A stretch of DNA of 64,000 nucleotides from Thermopolyspora flexuosa (GCF_006716785.1 NZ_VFPQ01000001.1:4154001-4218000), one strand, 5' to 3'; shown: positions 32,243 through 41,390, counted from the stretch's first letter. The notes: generated by a model not told the origin, from the sequence alone. Program-made: numbers and translations.

Positions 32243-32280
32243 AAAAAGGTCTGCCGTGCCGGTAACGGCCCGGCAGACCT
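32243..32280 (-). terminator. intrinsic terminator of the second EF-hand-like gene
   Basis: A stem formed by 32248-32262 and 32266-32280 is followed on the minus strand by five U residues. Its sequence (GTCTGCCG arms) closely resembles the terminator of copy A at 31412-31448, so terminator, gene and leader were all duplicated. Confidence 0.75.
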
Positions 32281-32324
32281 CGAACGCATCGCCTCGTCAG
32301 CGATGCCCCGGCGGCGGCCTTACG

Positions 32325-32735
32325 TCAGCCGCCGCAATACTGCTTCAGGTACGCCTTGAGGTCGTCCCGCGAGACCAGCCCGTCCGGGTTGTCCTTCGCG
32401 CCCTTGTACGCCGTGTCGAGCCGGCTCCACCAGTGCACATTGTCCCGGGCCGGCTGCAGAAGCAGAGTGACCGCGGCCTTCAGGTCGCCGGAGGCGTTGA
32501 CCTTGCCGTCCCTTACCATCCGTGCGTCGTCGAGACCGAACAGACCGTCGTGCTTACCGGACAGCGCCGAGTCGAGCACGTGGAAATCGGCCAGGAAGAC
32601 CCTGGTCTCGAAGCATCGGAGCCGGTCGGCGCCGGACGAGGTCTGGGTCGCGCTCGCCGCGGCCTGAGCCGGGCCGGCGGCAATACCCATGGCCATAACG
32701 CCGGCGACGGCCGCGGCAGCGAACAATTTCCGCAC
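32325..32735 (-). CDS. small secreted protein with EF-hand-like repeats (copy B)
   Basis: A 136-residue paralogue of the 31529-31930 product. The signal peptide VRKLFAAAAVAGVMAMGIAA ends near GPAQA. The mature protein contains LRCFETRVFLADFHVLDSA, the loops SALSGKHDGLFGLDDAR and KGAKDNPDGLVSRDDLKAYL, and a C-terminal Cys (KQYCGG). Spacing of Cys residues and loops matches copy A. GTG 32735 is preceded by AGGGAGA at good spacing; a longer frame upstream to 33020 overlaps the shared leader and is not coding. Role is unknown; secretion and Ca2+ binding are inferences. Confidence 0.8.
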   Translation of the reverse strand: MRKLFAAAAVAGVMAMGIAAGPAQAAASATQTSSGADRLRCFETRVFLADFHVLDSALSGKHDGLFGLDDARMVRDGKVNASGDLKAAVTLLLQPARDNVHWWSRLDTAYKGAKDNPDGLVSRDDLKAYLKQYCGG

Positions 32736-32789
32736 GGAATCTCCCTTGCGTGTCGTTGTCGTTGAACCGCACTGTGCGGTTCTGGGTGG

Positions 32790-32905
32790 TTCGATGCGCT
32801 GACGACACCTCGAGTTCGGCCAAGAAATGCGACATAGACCACAGAACCCATCCCACCCAGAACGCGTCCTTATGCAGAACGCGCCCGGGCACCCGGCGGC
32901 GGGCG
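32790..32905 (-). repeat. duplicated leader/promoter block, copy B
   Basis: Second copy of the approximately 115-bp block upstream of the twin secreted-protein genes. Differences from copy A are mostly single-base substitutions. Confidence 0.75.
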
Positions 32906-33120
32906 AACCGCCCCGCCCGGCCGGCTCCGGCCCCCACGCCGGGATCACCGCACGCACAGCGCGGAGTGTGCCGCCGGCCGCCGCCGTCGTGGCGTGCAAC
33001 CGGATCTCCTGCGTCCACATCGGTTCGCCGCTGCCGGACCGGCGGGAGGATTACGACGTGGCCGCCTACCCGGTCGTCGACCCGCCGGACGGGCACCGCC
33101 CGCCTGCGACGCCTATCTGA

Positions 33121-33354
33121 AGCACCTCGGACGGCGAGTTCTACGTCTGGCCGACGGGCTCCGGCCCGGACGGCTGGACGGTGACGCAGGGCGGGCCGTA
33201 CCGGCTGTGGGACCGTGTCGAGGCGAGCGTGCGGGCCTGGCGGGAGGCGGGAGCACCGAGTCAGGACCGCTTCACGATCGGCATCACCGAGAAACGGCAG
33301 GTCGTCGCCTGTCCCGATCATCCCGGGCTCGTCTGGGAGCCGCCCGGTTCGTGA
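33121..33354 (+). pseudogene. remnant of a methyltransferase-like C-terminal domain
   Basis: A 77-codon stretch open from a TGA at 33118-33120 to a TGA at 33352. It reads SDGEFYVWPTGSGPDGWTVT, then YRLWDRVEASVRAWREAG and PSQDRFTIGITEKRQVV. The L-W-D-x-V-E-x-W-x-x-A-G pattern resembles the C-terminal tail of actinobacterial isoaspartate-type methyltransferases found with ATP-grasp peptide-modification systems. There is no start codon with a ribosome binding site and no SAM-binding domain, so it appears to be a decayed gene end. A possible upstream part in another frame (about 33001-33120) is not recognisable. Confidence 0.35.
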
Positions 33355-33456
33355 CCGTGCGCACAGGACGGTTGGGCGCACTGTGGTCACCCGCGGGAAA
33401 CGGTTCGATCGCCAGAGGCCTGCCGGTAGGGCCGAAGGTCGGTAACGTTGGGCGGC

Positions 33457-34311
33457 GTGGGTAGGGAACGCACCGCGCAGCTCGAGTACTCCGAGATACA
33501 GAGCGCCATGCTCGACGAGGCGAAGCGCCGGCGGAAGGCCGCGAAGATCATCGCGGTTCTCGGGCACTTCCTCGGGCGTGAGTCCGGCGATGGCGGTAAG
33601 GGTGTGCTCGACGGGATGACCGTGGCCGACATCGGGTGTTCGGCCGGGTTCATCGCGGACGAGCTGGTCAACGCGGGGGCGAGCCGTACCCTCGGGGTGG
33701 ACATCGACGTGCCGGGGTTACGGCGCGCCGCGGCCCGGTTCGGGGACCGGGTGGTGTTCCTGTGCGGGGACGGTACGGCACTGCCGTTCCCGGACAACTC
33801 GGTGGACGTGCTCGTGTTCAACCACATCTACGAGCACGTGGTGGACCCGGACGCCGTGGTGAAGGAGATGCACCGGGTGCTCGCCGACGACGGCGTGCTC
33901 TACCTCGGGCTGGGCAACCGTCTCGGCGTGATGGAGCCGCACTACAAGCTGCCGTTCCTCTCCTACCTGCCGCCGGCGCTCGCCGACTGGTACGTGCGGC
34001 TGTTCGGGAAGGCGGACCGCTACCACGAGCGGTTCCGCACTCGGCGCGGGCTGCGGCGCATGCTCCGGGACTTCTACGTGTGGGACTACACGCTCCCGGT
34101 GCTCGTCACCCCGGACCGCTTCGCCGGGTCGGAGCTGTTCGCCGGGCTGCCCGGCCGGTTCGCCCGGGCGGTGCTGGACCGCATGCCCGGGTTCCTGCTG
34201 CGGGCGCTGCTGCCGCTGGTGCCGACCTATCTGTGGGTCGCCACCAAGAAGCCGCGCTATCCCGCCGGGGAACGGCTGCCGCGTCCGCCCGAGTTCGTAC
34301 GGACCCCATGA
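33457..34311 (+). CDS. class I SAM-dependent methyltransferase
   Basis: A 284-residue methyltransferase. The SAM-binding motif I is TVADIGCSAGFIADELV, with motif II TLGVDID and the acidic LPFPDNSVDVLVFNHIYEHV typical of Methyltransf_11. Residues 150-284 are hydrophobic in parts (LLRALLPLVPTYLWVATKK), suggesting membrane association. The substrate is likely a lipid-linked sugar or lipid, judged from neighbouring glycosyltransferase, flippase-like and NDP-sugar genes. GTG 33457 is used; a TTG at 33448 is an alternative and neither has a strong ribosome binding site. Confidence 0.85.
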   Translation: MGRERTAQLEYSEIQSAMLDEAKRRRKAAKIIAVLGHFLGRESGDGGKGVLDGMTVADIGCSAGFIADELVNAGASRTLGVDIDVPGLRRAAARFGDRVVFLCGDGTALPFPDNSVDVLVFNHIYEHVVDPDAVVKEMHRVLADDGVLYLGLGNRLGVMEPHYKLPFLSYLPPALADWYVRLFGKADRYHERFRTRRGLRRMLRDFYVWDYTLPVLVTPDRFAGSELFAGLPGRFARAVLDRMPGFLLRALLPLVPTYLWVATKKPRYPAGERLPRPPEFVRTP

Positions 34312-34342
34312 TCAAGCCCGGTACGGCCGAGCGGGGGTGGCG

Positions 34343-35398
34343 ATGAGCCGGACCGTGCTGCGCCGCGTGCTGCGGTGGGGCTTCCTGCTCGTCGCGCTCG
34401 GCTTCGGGATCTGGGCGGTGGCCGGGCAGTGGCGGGCGGTCGCCGACGGGCTGGGGCGGCTGTCGTGGCCGCTGCTCGCCGGGTCGCTCGGGGCGACGCT
34501 CGCCGCGCTCGGCGCCGGGATGATGATGTGGCGGGCGCTGCTCGCCGACCTGGGGTCGCCGCTGCACGTGGTCGACGCGGCGAAGGTGTTCTTCGTCGGC
34601 CAGCTCGGCAAGTACATCCCGGGCTCGGTCTGGCCGGTGCTCGCCCAGATGGAGCTCGCCTGCGACCTGGGGGTGCCGCGGCCGCGCAGCGCGGCGGCGT
34701 TCTTCCTCACCTACCCGGTGTACCTGGCGACCGGGCTGCTCGTGGCGGGCGCGACGCTGCCGGTGCTCGCCGGGGAGTCGGTGGCCCGGTACGCCTGGCT
34801 GGTGGTGCTGCTGCCGCTGCTTCTGGCCGGGCTGCACCCGCGGGTGGTGAACGCCGTGCTCAACCTGGGGCTGCGGCTCATCCGCCGCCCGCCGCTGGAG
34901 CGGCCGCTGTCCCGCCGGGGCGTGGTGACCTCGGCGGCCTGGGCGCTCGCGGGCTGGGTCGCGTACGGCGTGCACCTGTGGCTGCTCGTGCACGGGCTGG
35001 GCGCGACGGGACCGGCGGCCGCGGTGCTCTCGCTCGGGGCGTTCGCGCTCGCCTGGTGCCTGGGCTTCCTCGTGGTGATCGCGCCCGCGGGCGCCGGGGT
35101 GCGGGAGGTCGCGATGGTGGCGGCGCTCGCCCCGGTGCTCGACCAGGGCCCGGCGATCGCGGCGGCGCTCGTCTCCCGGCTCATCGTCTCGGTCGGCGAT
35201 CTGGTCTGCGCGGCGCTCGCCGGGGCCGCGGCCAAGGCGGCGCTCCGGTGGAACGGGCAGGGCGGCGCGGACCGGCCCGGCGACGGCGCGCCGAACCCGA
35301 AGCCCGGCACCGACGACGAGCGGCACCCGGTACGGCCCGGCGCGGACCGCGATCGCGGCACGTCCCGTGGCGACGGTCCGGGGCCGGCGGCGCCGTAG
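34343..35398 (+). CDS. lysylphosphatidylglycerol synthetase TM-region-like / UPF0104 membrane protein
   Basis: A 351-residue protein with about eight hydrophobic helices (10-300) and a disordered, charged Pro/Gly/Asp-rich tail (305-351). The region AKVFFVGQLGKYIPGSVWPV and LAWCLGFLVVIAPAGAGVRE are hallmarks of the UPF0104/AglD-like family found in glycan and lipid export loci. It may act as a flippase or flippase partner for the lipid-linked sugar made nearby. ATG 34343 has a GGGGG run at proper distance; GTG 34337 would be too close to it. Confidence 0.83.
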   Translation: MSRTVLRRVLRWGFLLVALGFGIWAVAGQWRAVADGLGRLSWPLLAGSLGATLAALGAGMMMWRALLADLGSPLHVVDAAKVFFVGQLGKYIPGSVWPVLAQMELACDLGVPRPRSAAAFFLTYPVYLATGLLVAGATLPVLAGESVARYAWLVVLLPLLLAGLHPRVVNAVLNLGLRLIRRPPLERPLSRRGVVTSAAWALAGWVAYGVHLWLLVHGLGATGPAAAVLSLGAFALAWCLGFLVVIAPAGAGVREVAMVAALAPVLDQGPAIAAALVSRLIVSVGDLVCAALAGAAAKAALRWNGQGGADRPGDGAPNPKPGTDDERHPVRPGADRDRGTSRGDGPGPAAP

Positions 35399-35611
35399 CG
35401 CAGCCGCGACACGGTTCACGCAAAGGTTTACACGCAGGCGGTCAGAACGGTTAGCCTATTGGTCAACGTGTCGGTTCATGACGGCGTCCCGTGACGTCGG
35501 GGATGCCCGTACGGCCGCGGGGGCGTCGCGAAGGCCGCCCGGAACCTCGCCGATACCCGGTCGTGTCCACTCCGGCGAGTTACCGGTCGGTCGGCTAGCC
35601 TCACCTCTGTG

Positions 35612-36709
35612 ATGGAATCTTCGCCGGATATCGGACATCTGCAGGCCATTCTTCTCGTCGGTGGCCAGGGAACGCGGTTACGCCCGCTCACGCTCGGAAC
35701 CCCCAAACCGCTACTGCCGACCGCCGGGGTCCCCTTCCTCGCGCACCAGCTCGCGCGGGCGAAGTCGTTCGGGGTCGAGCGCATCGTGTTCGCCACCTCC
35801 TACCGGGCGTCGATGTTCCGCGAGGCGTTCGGCGACGGGTCGGCGTTCGGGCTCCGGCTCGAGTACATGACGGAGGAGACCCCGCTCGGCACGGGTGGAG
35901 CGATCCGCAACGCCGCGCAGGCGCTCACCTGCGGGCCGGACGACCCGGTGCTCGTGCTCAACGGCGACATCCTCTCCGGGCACGACATCCACGCCCAGGT
36001 GCGGCTGCACCAATCGCGCGGGGCCGCGGTCACGCTCCACCTCACCGAGGTGGAGGACCCGTCGCGCTTCGGCTGCGTGCCCACCGACGAGAACGGCCGG
36101 GTCACGGCCTTCCTGGAGAAGACGCCGTATCCGGTGACGAACAGGATCAACGCCGGCTGCTACGTGTTCCGCCGGTCGGTGATCGACACGATCCCCGAGG
36201 GCCGGGTCGTCTCGGTGGAGCGGGAGACCTTCCCCGGCCTGATCGAGGCCGGCGAGCTCGTCCTCGGCTACATCGAGACCGCGTACTGGCTCGACGTGGG
36301 CACCCCCGCCGCGTACATCCAGGGCTCGCGCGACCTCGTGCTCGGCCGGCTGCGGTCGCCCGCGATGCCCGGCCCGTGCGGCGAGTACCTCGCGCTGCCC
36401 GACTCGATCGTGTCCCCGGAGGCGAAGGTGTCCGGCGGCTCGGTGGTCGGGCACGGGGCCATCGTCGAGGCCGGGGCCACGGTGAGCGGCAGCATCCTGC
36501 TCGACGGCTGCGTGGTCGGCCCCGGTGCCACGGTGATCGACTCGGTGGTCGGCCCGGGCGCCCGCGTCGAGGGCGGGGCGGTGCTGTCCGACGTGGTGGT
36601 CGGGGACAACGCCGTGGTCGGCGCGCGCAACGAGCTGCTCGCCGGGGCCCGGCTGTGGCCCGGCGTGGTCCTCCCGGAGTCCTCGGTCCGGTTCTCCAGT
36701 GACGTGTAG
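35612..36709 (+). CDS. NDP-sugar pyrophosphorylase (mannose-1-phosphate guanylyltransferase type)
   Basis: A 365-residue nucleotidyltransferase. The N-terminal Rossmann-like domain has the signature QAILLVGGQGTRLRPLTLGT plus KPLLPTAGVPFL; the metal-site motif LVLNGDILSG and YWLDVGTPAAYIQG follow. Residues 260-365 form a left-handed beta-helix with hexad repeats (SGGSVVGHGAIVEAGATVSG). This layout matches actinobacterial GDP-mannose pyrophosphorylase and could use mannose-1-phosphate from manB. UDP- or dTDP-sugar specificity cannot be excluded. ATG 35612 is preferred over an adjacent GTG. Confidence 0.87.
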   Translation: MESSPDIGHLQAILLVGGQGTRLRPLTLGTPKPLLPTAGVPFLAHQLARAKSFGVERIVFATSYRASMFREAFGDGSAFGLRLEYMTEETPLGTGGAIRNAAQALTCGPDDPVLVLNGDILSGHDIHAQVRLHQSRGAAVTLHLTEVEDPSRFGCVPTDENGRVTAFLEKTPYPVTNRINAGCYVFRRSVIDTIPEGRVVSVERETFPGLIEAGELVLGYIETAYWLDVGTPAAYIQGSRDLVLGRLRSPAMPGPCGEYLALPDSIVSPEAKVSGGSVVGHGAIVEAGATVSGSILLDGCVVGPGATVIDSVVGPGARVEGGAVLSDVVVGDNAVVGARNELLAGARLWPGVVLPESSVRFSSDV

Positions 36710-36712
36710 CCG

Positions 36713-37678
36713 GTGGGTGACGCCGTGACCCGGGTGGCCACTCCGCTCGAGCGCCGCTGGCGGCCGGACGGGCCGCTGGACGTGACGCTCACGCTCTCCC
36801 CGCTGCGCCGCGGCGCGCACGACCCCACGTGGCGGGCCGAGGGCGGCGCGGTGTGGCGCACCTGCCGCACGCCGTACGGCCCTGGAACGCTCCGCGTCAC
36901 CGTGGACGCGCGGGAGGGGGCGGTCCGGGGGCAGGCGTGGGGGCCGGGCGCGGAGTGGCTGCTGGAGACGCTCCCGGCGATGCTCGGCGCGGACGACGAC
37001 GCCGCCGCGTTCCCGGCGCTCGCCAGAAACGCCGGGAACGGCGCCGAGGTGGTGCTGCGGGCCCACCGCAGCCATCCGGGTCTGCGGATCGGCCGCACCA
37101 TGCGGGCCTTCGAGGCGCTCGTGCCCGCCGTTCTCGAGCAGAAGGTGGTGGGCCGGGAGGCCTGGCGGGCCTGGCGGTGGCTGCTGCGCCGGTACGGCGA
37201 GCCCGCCCCGGGCCCGGCGCCCGAGGGCATGCGGGTGTTCCCCGAGCCCGAGGTGTGGCGGAAAATCCCCTCCTGGGACTGGCATCGTGCGGGCGCCGAG
37301 GCGGTACGCGCCCGCACGATCGTCAATGCGGCCCGGCACGCCGACAAGCTGGAGGCGACCGCCGAGGCGGGCCGGGACGGCAGCGCGGCGGCGGACCGGC
37401 TGCTGCGCGCGCTGCCCGGCATCGGCGTGTGGACCTCGGCGGAGATCCGGCAGCGCGCGCACGGCGACCCGGACGCGGTCTCCGTCGGCGACTACCACAT
37501 CCCGGGCATCGTGGGCTGGGCGCTGACCGGGCGGCGCACCGACGACGAGGGGATGCTCGCCCTGCTCGCCCCCTACCGCGGCCACCGGTACCGGGTCACC
37601 CGGCTGCTCGAGATCGCAGGTCACCGGCCGCCGCCGCGCGGCCCGCGCATGCCCGCCCGCGACTACCGCTCCTTCTAA
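36713..37678 (+). CDS. DNA-3-methyladenine glycosylase (AlkA-like HhH-GPD)
   Basis: A 321-residue base-excision repair enzyme that removes alkylated purines. The N-terminal domain (1-120) resembles the AlkA_N fold; the C-terminal HhH-GPD domain has the core [13 protein letters not shown]-like segment ([18 protein letters not shown]), hairpin [19 protein letters not shown] and the catalytic Asp in [11 protein letters not shown]. It starts 3 bp after the pyrophosphorylase stop. Its position beside glycan and F420 genes is conserved in Streptomyces but has no obvious functional link. Confidence 0.87.
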   Translation: MGDAVTRVATPLERRWRPDGPLDVTLTLSPLRRGAHDPTWRAEGGAVWRTCRTPYGPGTLRVTVDAREGAVRGQAWGPGAEWLLETLPAMLGADDDAAAFPALARNAGNGAEVVLRAHRSHPGLRIGRTMRAFEALVPAVLEQKVVGREAWRAWRWLLRRYGEPAPGPAPEGMRVFPEPEVWRKIPSWDWHRAGAEAVRARTIVNAARHADKLEATAEAGRDGSAAADRLLRALPGIGVWTSAEIRQRAHGDPDAVSVGDYHIPGIVGWALTGRRTDDEGMLALLAPYRGHRYRVTRLLEIAGHRPPPRGPRMPARDYRSF

Positions 37679-37763
37679 ATCGGGTGCGCGATCGCCCCGA
37701 TATTGGTCATCAGGCGAGGCCCTGGCTGAAACCCGGCAAACCGGCGGACGTAGTCTGCGAAAC

Positions 37764-40367
37764 ATGACTCAGGCCTCCCCGAGTGCACACGCCCTGCGTC
37801 GGGCTCTCGCCCGCGCGCGTGACGGAAAGCAGCTCAACCTCGACGAAGCCGTCGTGCTCCTGCAGGCGCGCGGCGACGCGCTCGACGCGCTCCTGGAGCA
37901 CGCGTCCCGGGTGCGGGACTCCGGGCTGGAGGCGGCCGGACGGCCGGGCGTGATCACCTACAGCCGGAAGGTGTTCATCCCGCTCACCCGGCTGTGCCGG
38001 GACCGCTGCGGCTACTGCACCTTCGCCACCGCCCCCGCCAAGCTGCCGGCGCCGTACCTCTCCCCCGACGAGGTGCTCGAGATCGCCCGGCAGGGTGCGG
38101 CGCTGGGGTGCAAGGAGGCGCTGTTCACCCTCGGCGACCGGCCCGAGGACCGCTGGCACCAGGCCCGCGAGTGGCTGGACGCGCACGGGTACGACGACAC
38201 GCTCTCCTACGTGCGCGCGATGGCGATCCGGGTGCTGGAGGAGACCGGCCTGCTGCCGCACCTCAACCCGGGCGTGATGAGCTGGCGCGACCTGCAGCGG
38301 CTCAAGCCGGTCGCGCCGTCGATGGGGATGATGCTGGAGACGACCTCGCGGCGGCTCTTCGAGGAGAAGGGCGGGCCGCACTACGGCTCGCCGGACAAGG
38401 ACCCCGCGGTACGGCTCCGCGTGCTGGAGGACGCCGGGCGGGTGGCCGTGCCGTTCACCACGGGCATCCTCATCGGGATCGGCGAGACCCTCGAGGAGCG
38501 GGCCGAGTCGATCTTCGCGATCCGCAAGGTGGCGCGCGAGTACGGCGGCATCCAGGAGGTGATCGTCCAGAACTTCCGCGCCAAGCCGGACACCGCGATG
38601 CGCGGCATGCCCGACGCCGACCTGCACGACCTCGCCGCCACGATCGCGGTGGCCCGGCTCGTGCTCGGCCCGAAGATGCGGGTGCAGGCGCCGCCGAACC
38701 TGGTCGACGAGGAGTACGCGCTCATGCTGCGCGCGGGCATCGACGACTGGGGCGGGGTGTCGCCGCTCACCCCGGACCACGTCAACCCGGAGCGGCCCTG
38801 GCCGCAGATCGAGGAGCTGGCCGCGCGGACCGCGGAGGCCGGGTTCGAGCTGCGCGAGCGGCTCACCGTGTACCCGGAGTACGTGCTCGCCGGGGAGCCG
38901 TGGATCGACCCGCGGGTGCGCGCGCACGTGGCCGCGCTCGCCGACCCGGCCACCGGGCTCGCCCGGCCGGACGCCGAGATCGTGGGGCGGCCGTGGCAGG
39001 AGCCGGACGGCGGGTTCGCCGCGGCCGGCCGTACCGACCTGCACGTGGAGATCGACACCGTGGGCCGCACCAGCGACCGGCGGGACGACTTCGACCACGT
39101 CTACGGCGACTGGGACGCGCTGCGCGAGCGGCTCGCCGAGGCGGGCGACGGCCCGGCGGTGCTCGTCGGCGAGCTGGGCGCGGCGCTGCGCAAGGCCGCC
39201 GAGGACCCGGCCGGGCTCACCGAGGAGGAGGCCCTGACCCTGCTCGGCGCGGCCGGCGACCGGTACGGCAGGGGCGCGGACGACGCGGCGCTCGACGAGA
39301 TGGCCCGGATCGCCGACGACCTGCGGCGCGAGGCGGTCGGCGACGACGTCACCTACATCGTCAACCGGAACATCAACTTCACCAACGTCTGCTACACCGG
39401 CTGCCGGTTCTGCGCGTTCGCCCAGCGGCGCAACGACGCCGACGCGTTCACCCTGTCCCTGGAGCAGATCGCGGAGCGGGCGCGCGAGGCGTGGGAGGCC
39501 GGGGCGACCGAGGTGTGCATGCAGGGCGGCATCCACCCCGACATGCCGGGCACCGCGTACTTCGACATCGCCCGGGCGGTCAAGCAGGCCTGCCCGGAGA
39601 TGCACGTGCACGCGTTCTCCCCGATGGAGGTGGTGAACGGGGCGAGCCGTACCAATATGTCGATCGAGGAGTGGCTGGTCGCGGCGCGCGAGGCCGGGGT
39701 GGACTCGCTGCCCGGCACCGCGGCGGAGATCCTCGACGACGAGGTGCGCTGGGTGCTCACCAAGGGCAAGCTGCCCACCAGCGAGTGGATCGAGGTGATC
39801 ACCACGGCCCACCGGGTCGGCATCCCCACCACCGCGACGATCATGTACGGGCACGTGGACACCCCGCGGCACTGGGTGCGGCACATCCGGCTCATCCGGA
39901 GCATCCAGGAGGAGACCGGCGGATTCACCGAGTTCGTGCTGCTGCCGTTCGTGCACACGAACGCGCCGATCTACCTCGCGGGTGTGGCCCGGCCGGGCCC
40001 GACCGCGCGGGAGAACCGGGCGCTGCACGCGCTCGCCCGCATCCTGCTGCACGGTGCGATCCGTAACATCCAGTGCTCGTGGGTGAAGCTCGGCGACGAG
40101 CTGTGCCGGAAGATCCTCCAGGGCGGGGCGAACGACCTCGGCGGCACGCTCATGGAGGAGACGATCAGCCGGATGGCCGGGTCGGACAACGGCTCGTACA
40201 AGACGATCAGCGAGATCGCCGCGATGGTCGCCCCGACCGGGCGCCCGCTGCGCCAGCGCACCACCTCGTACGGCACGCCGAGCGAGGAGCGCCTCGCCGC
40301 GGCCCGGGCGAGCGACGGGGTGTGCCGGAGCGTGCGCCGGCCGGTGCTGCCCGTGCTCGCCGACTGA
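37764..40367 (+). CDS. fbiC: FO synthase, fused CofG-CofH (FbiC)
   Basis: An 867-residue double radical-SAM enzyme that makes the deazaflavin FO from tyrosine and 5-amino-6-ribitylaminouracil. The CofG half has the 4Fe-4S motif [11 protein letters not shown] (Cys78, Cys82, Cys85). The CofH half has [11 protein letters not shown] (Cys543, Cys547, Cys550). Glycine-rich SAM-binding segments and [13 protein letters not shown] occur in the second half. The fused form is characteristic of actinobacteria. With cofD and fbiB the window encodes most F420 steps; the guanylyltransferase CofC/FbiD is not seen here. Confidence 0.97.
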   Translation: MTQASPSAHALRRALARARDGKQLNLDEAVVLLQARGDALDALLEHASRVRDSGLEAAGRPGVITYSRKVFIPLTRLCRDRCGYCTFATAPAKLPAPYLSPDEVLEIARQGAALGCKEALFTLGDRPEDRWHQAREWLDAHGYDDTLSYVRAMAIRVLEETGLLPHLNPGVMSWRDLQRLKPVAPSMGMMLETTSRRLFEEKGGPHYGSPDKDPAVRLRVLEDAGRVAVPFTTGILIGIGETLEERAESIFAIRKVAREYGGIQEVIVQNFRAKPDTAMRGMPDADLHDLAATIAVARLVLGPKMRVQAPPNLVDEEYALMLRAGIDDWGGVSPLTPDHVNPERPWPQIEELAARTAEAGFELRERLTVYPEYVLAGEPWIDPRVRAHVAALADPATGLARPDAEIVGRPWQEPDGGFAAAGRTDLHVEIDTVGRTSDRRDDFDHVYGDWDALRERLAEAGDGPAVLVGELGAALRKAAEDPAGLTEEEALTLLGAAGDRYGRGADDAALDEMARIADDLRREAVGDDVTYIVNRNINFTNVCYTGCRFCAFAQRRNDADAFTLSLEQIAERAREAWEAGATEVCMQGGIHPDMPGTAYFDIARAVKQACPEMHVHAFSPMEVVNGASRTNMSIEEWLVAAREAGVDSLPGTAAEILDDEVRWVLTKGKLPTSEWIEVITTAHRVGIPTTATIMYGHVDTPRHWVRHIRLIRSIQEETGGFTEFVLLPFVHTNAPIYLAGVARPGPTARENRALHALARILLHGAIRNIQCSWVKLGDELCRKILQGGANDLGGTLMEETISRMAGSDNGSYKTISEIAAMVAPTGRPLRQRTTSYGTPSEERLAAARASDGVCRSVRRPVLPVLAD

Positions 40368-40447
40368 CCGGGACCCTGCCGGGCGCGGGCGCGGGTGCGG
40401 CGCGGGCTCGATGATCATCCGCTTTGTGACGGAACGCTGCTGCGAAA

Positions 40448-40482
40448 GTGATCAACTCTGGGACAGGATCACGGTGATCAAC
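40448..40482 (+). promoter_or_regulatory. repeated TGATC operator-like motifs before secreted SRPBCC gene
   Basis: GTGATCAAC occurs twice (40448-40456 and 40474-40482), one start 26 bp after the other. The second overlaps a perfect palindrome GATCACGGTGATC (40467-40479). The cluster ends 26 bp before the ATG of the secreted protein gene, so it could be a repressor site overlapping the promoter. Confidence 0.5.
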
Positions 40483-40508
40483 CCACCCATATCCCCTCAG
40501 AGGTAGTC

Positions 40509-41153
40509 ATGACAAAGCTGCTTCGAGTCCTCGCCGCACCGGTGATCGCCATGGTCGCCCTGCTCGCGGCGGTCGTGACGCCCGCGCAGGCCGCCTCGGA
40601 GCCGAGCGACGCCGATCTCGCGGCGGAGTGGTGGGAGGCGTGGAACACCCACAAGTTCTACCTGAACATCCCGCCCGCCCCCGACTCCGGCAAGAGCCGG
40701 GTGACCACGAGCATCTCGATCGACATCGACGCGCCCGCCATGCGCGTGTTCAAGGCCTACTCCGACATGCGCAACCACATCGGGCGGGCCGCGTTCCTCA
40801 AGCGGGTCGTGGTGCACGCCGAGCACAAGGTGGGCCCGGCGCGGCACATCAACCTCACCGCCGTCGAGGAGGTGCCGTACGAGGGGCAGACGGTGCTGCT
40901 CAACACGCACGCCCAGCAGCGCGTTTACAAGCACCGGCTGTACTACGAGACCGACACCTGGTCGCTGCCGGGCGTCGTCACCCACCAGAAGATCGTGTTC
41001 ACCAAGGTCGGCCCGCACAAGACCCGGGTGACCGAGCACCTCACCTTCGACGCCGACAGCACGCTGATCGACTTCGTCGTGGCGAACGGCGTCGCCTCGC
41101 ACCAGCAGACCCAGGCCGCGCTCAAGCAGGCGATCGAGAGCGGCCAGCTCTGA
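40509..41153 (+). CDS. secreted SRPBCC-like protein
   Basis: A 214-residue exported protein. The signal peptide MTKLLRVLAAPVIAMVALLA ends at TPAQA-A (cleavage after residue 28). The mature part has a START/SRPBCC-like pattern: SISIDIDAPAMRVFKAYSDM (helix after the first strand), then alternating strands with HINLTAVEEVPYEGQTVLL and TRVTEHLTFDAD, and a long C-terminal helix. SRPBCC folds bind hydrophobic ligands; an extracellular member is less usual. No neighbour hints at a ligand. The ATG has AGAGGT upstream. A strong hairpin follows. Confidence 0.78.
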   Translation: MTKLLRVLAAPVIAMVALLAAVVTPAQAASEPSDADLAAEWWEAWNTHKFYLNIPPAPDSGKSRVTTSISIDIDAPAMRVFKAYSDMRNHIGRAAFLKRVVVHAEHKVGPARHINLTAVEEVPYEGQTVLLNTHAQQRVYKHRLYYETDTWSLPGVVTHQKIVFTKVGPHKTRVTEHLTFDADSTLIDFVVANGVASHQQTQAALKQAIESGQL

Positions 41154-41172
41154 CCTGGGCGTGACGCCCCCG

Positions 41173-41207
41173 CGAGGGCGGGACCGGCCCGGCCGGTCCC
41201 GCCCTCG
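41173..41207 (+). terminator. perfect long hairpin after secreted SRPBCC gene
   Basis: Arms 41173-41189 and 41191-41207 are exact inverted repeats of 17 bp, extremely GC-rich, with no U-run. It lies about 20 bp past the stop codon and should end the transcript. Confidence 0.65.
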
Positions 41208-41370
41208 CCGTCTCCCGGCCCGTTCCAGCGCGTTTCATCGGACGTTGCAGGAGCGGGCCGGAGGCGTCTCCGGGGCCGATGCCCGGCGCCGTGCCGGGCG
41301 CGGGCGTCCGCCCCCGTCCAAGGGTTTCCATACGGCTTGACGGAGGGCTTGCGTGTCTGGTCGGATTTGG

Positions 41371-41390
41371 TTCTGCAAACCTTTGCAGAA
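41371..41390 (+). promoter_or_regulatory. LacI-type operator upstream of glucuronate operon
   Basis: TTCTGCAAA-CC-TTTGCAGAA: a perfect inverted repeat with 9-bp arms and a 2-bp centre, ending 8 bp before the uxaC ATG. The CTGCAAA..TTTGCAG core and the linked LacI-family gene make this the probable repressor binding site. Confidence 0.75.

Noticed and set aside
32554-33567. A 337-residue minus-strand frame upstream of the secreted-protein pair
   Set aside because: It runs through the duplicated leader, the methyltransferase remnant and the start of the methyltransferase gene with no recognisable domain.
37710-40418. A 902-residue minus-strand reading frame opposite fbiC
   Set aside because: It mirrors the third-position GC bias of fbiC, is low-complexity Arg/His/Leu-rich, and has no family motif or ribosome binding site.
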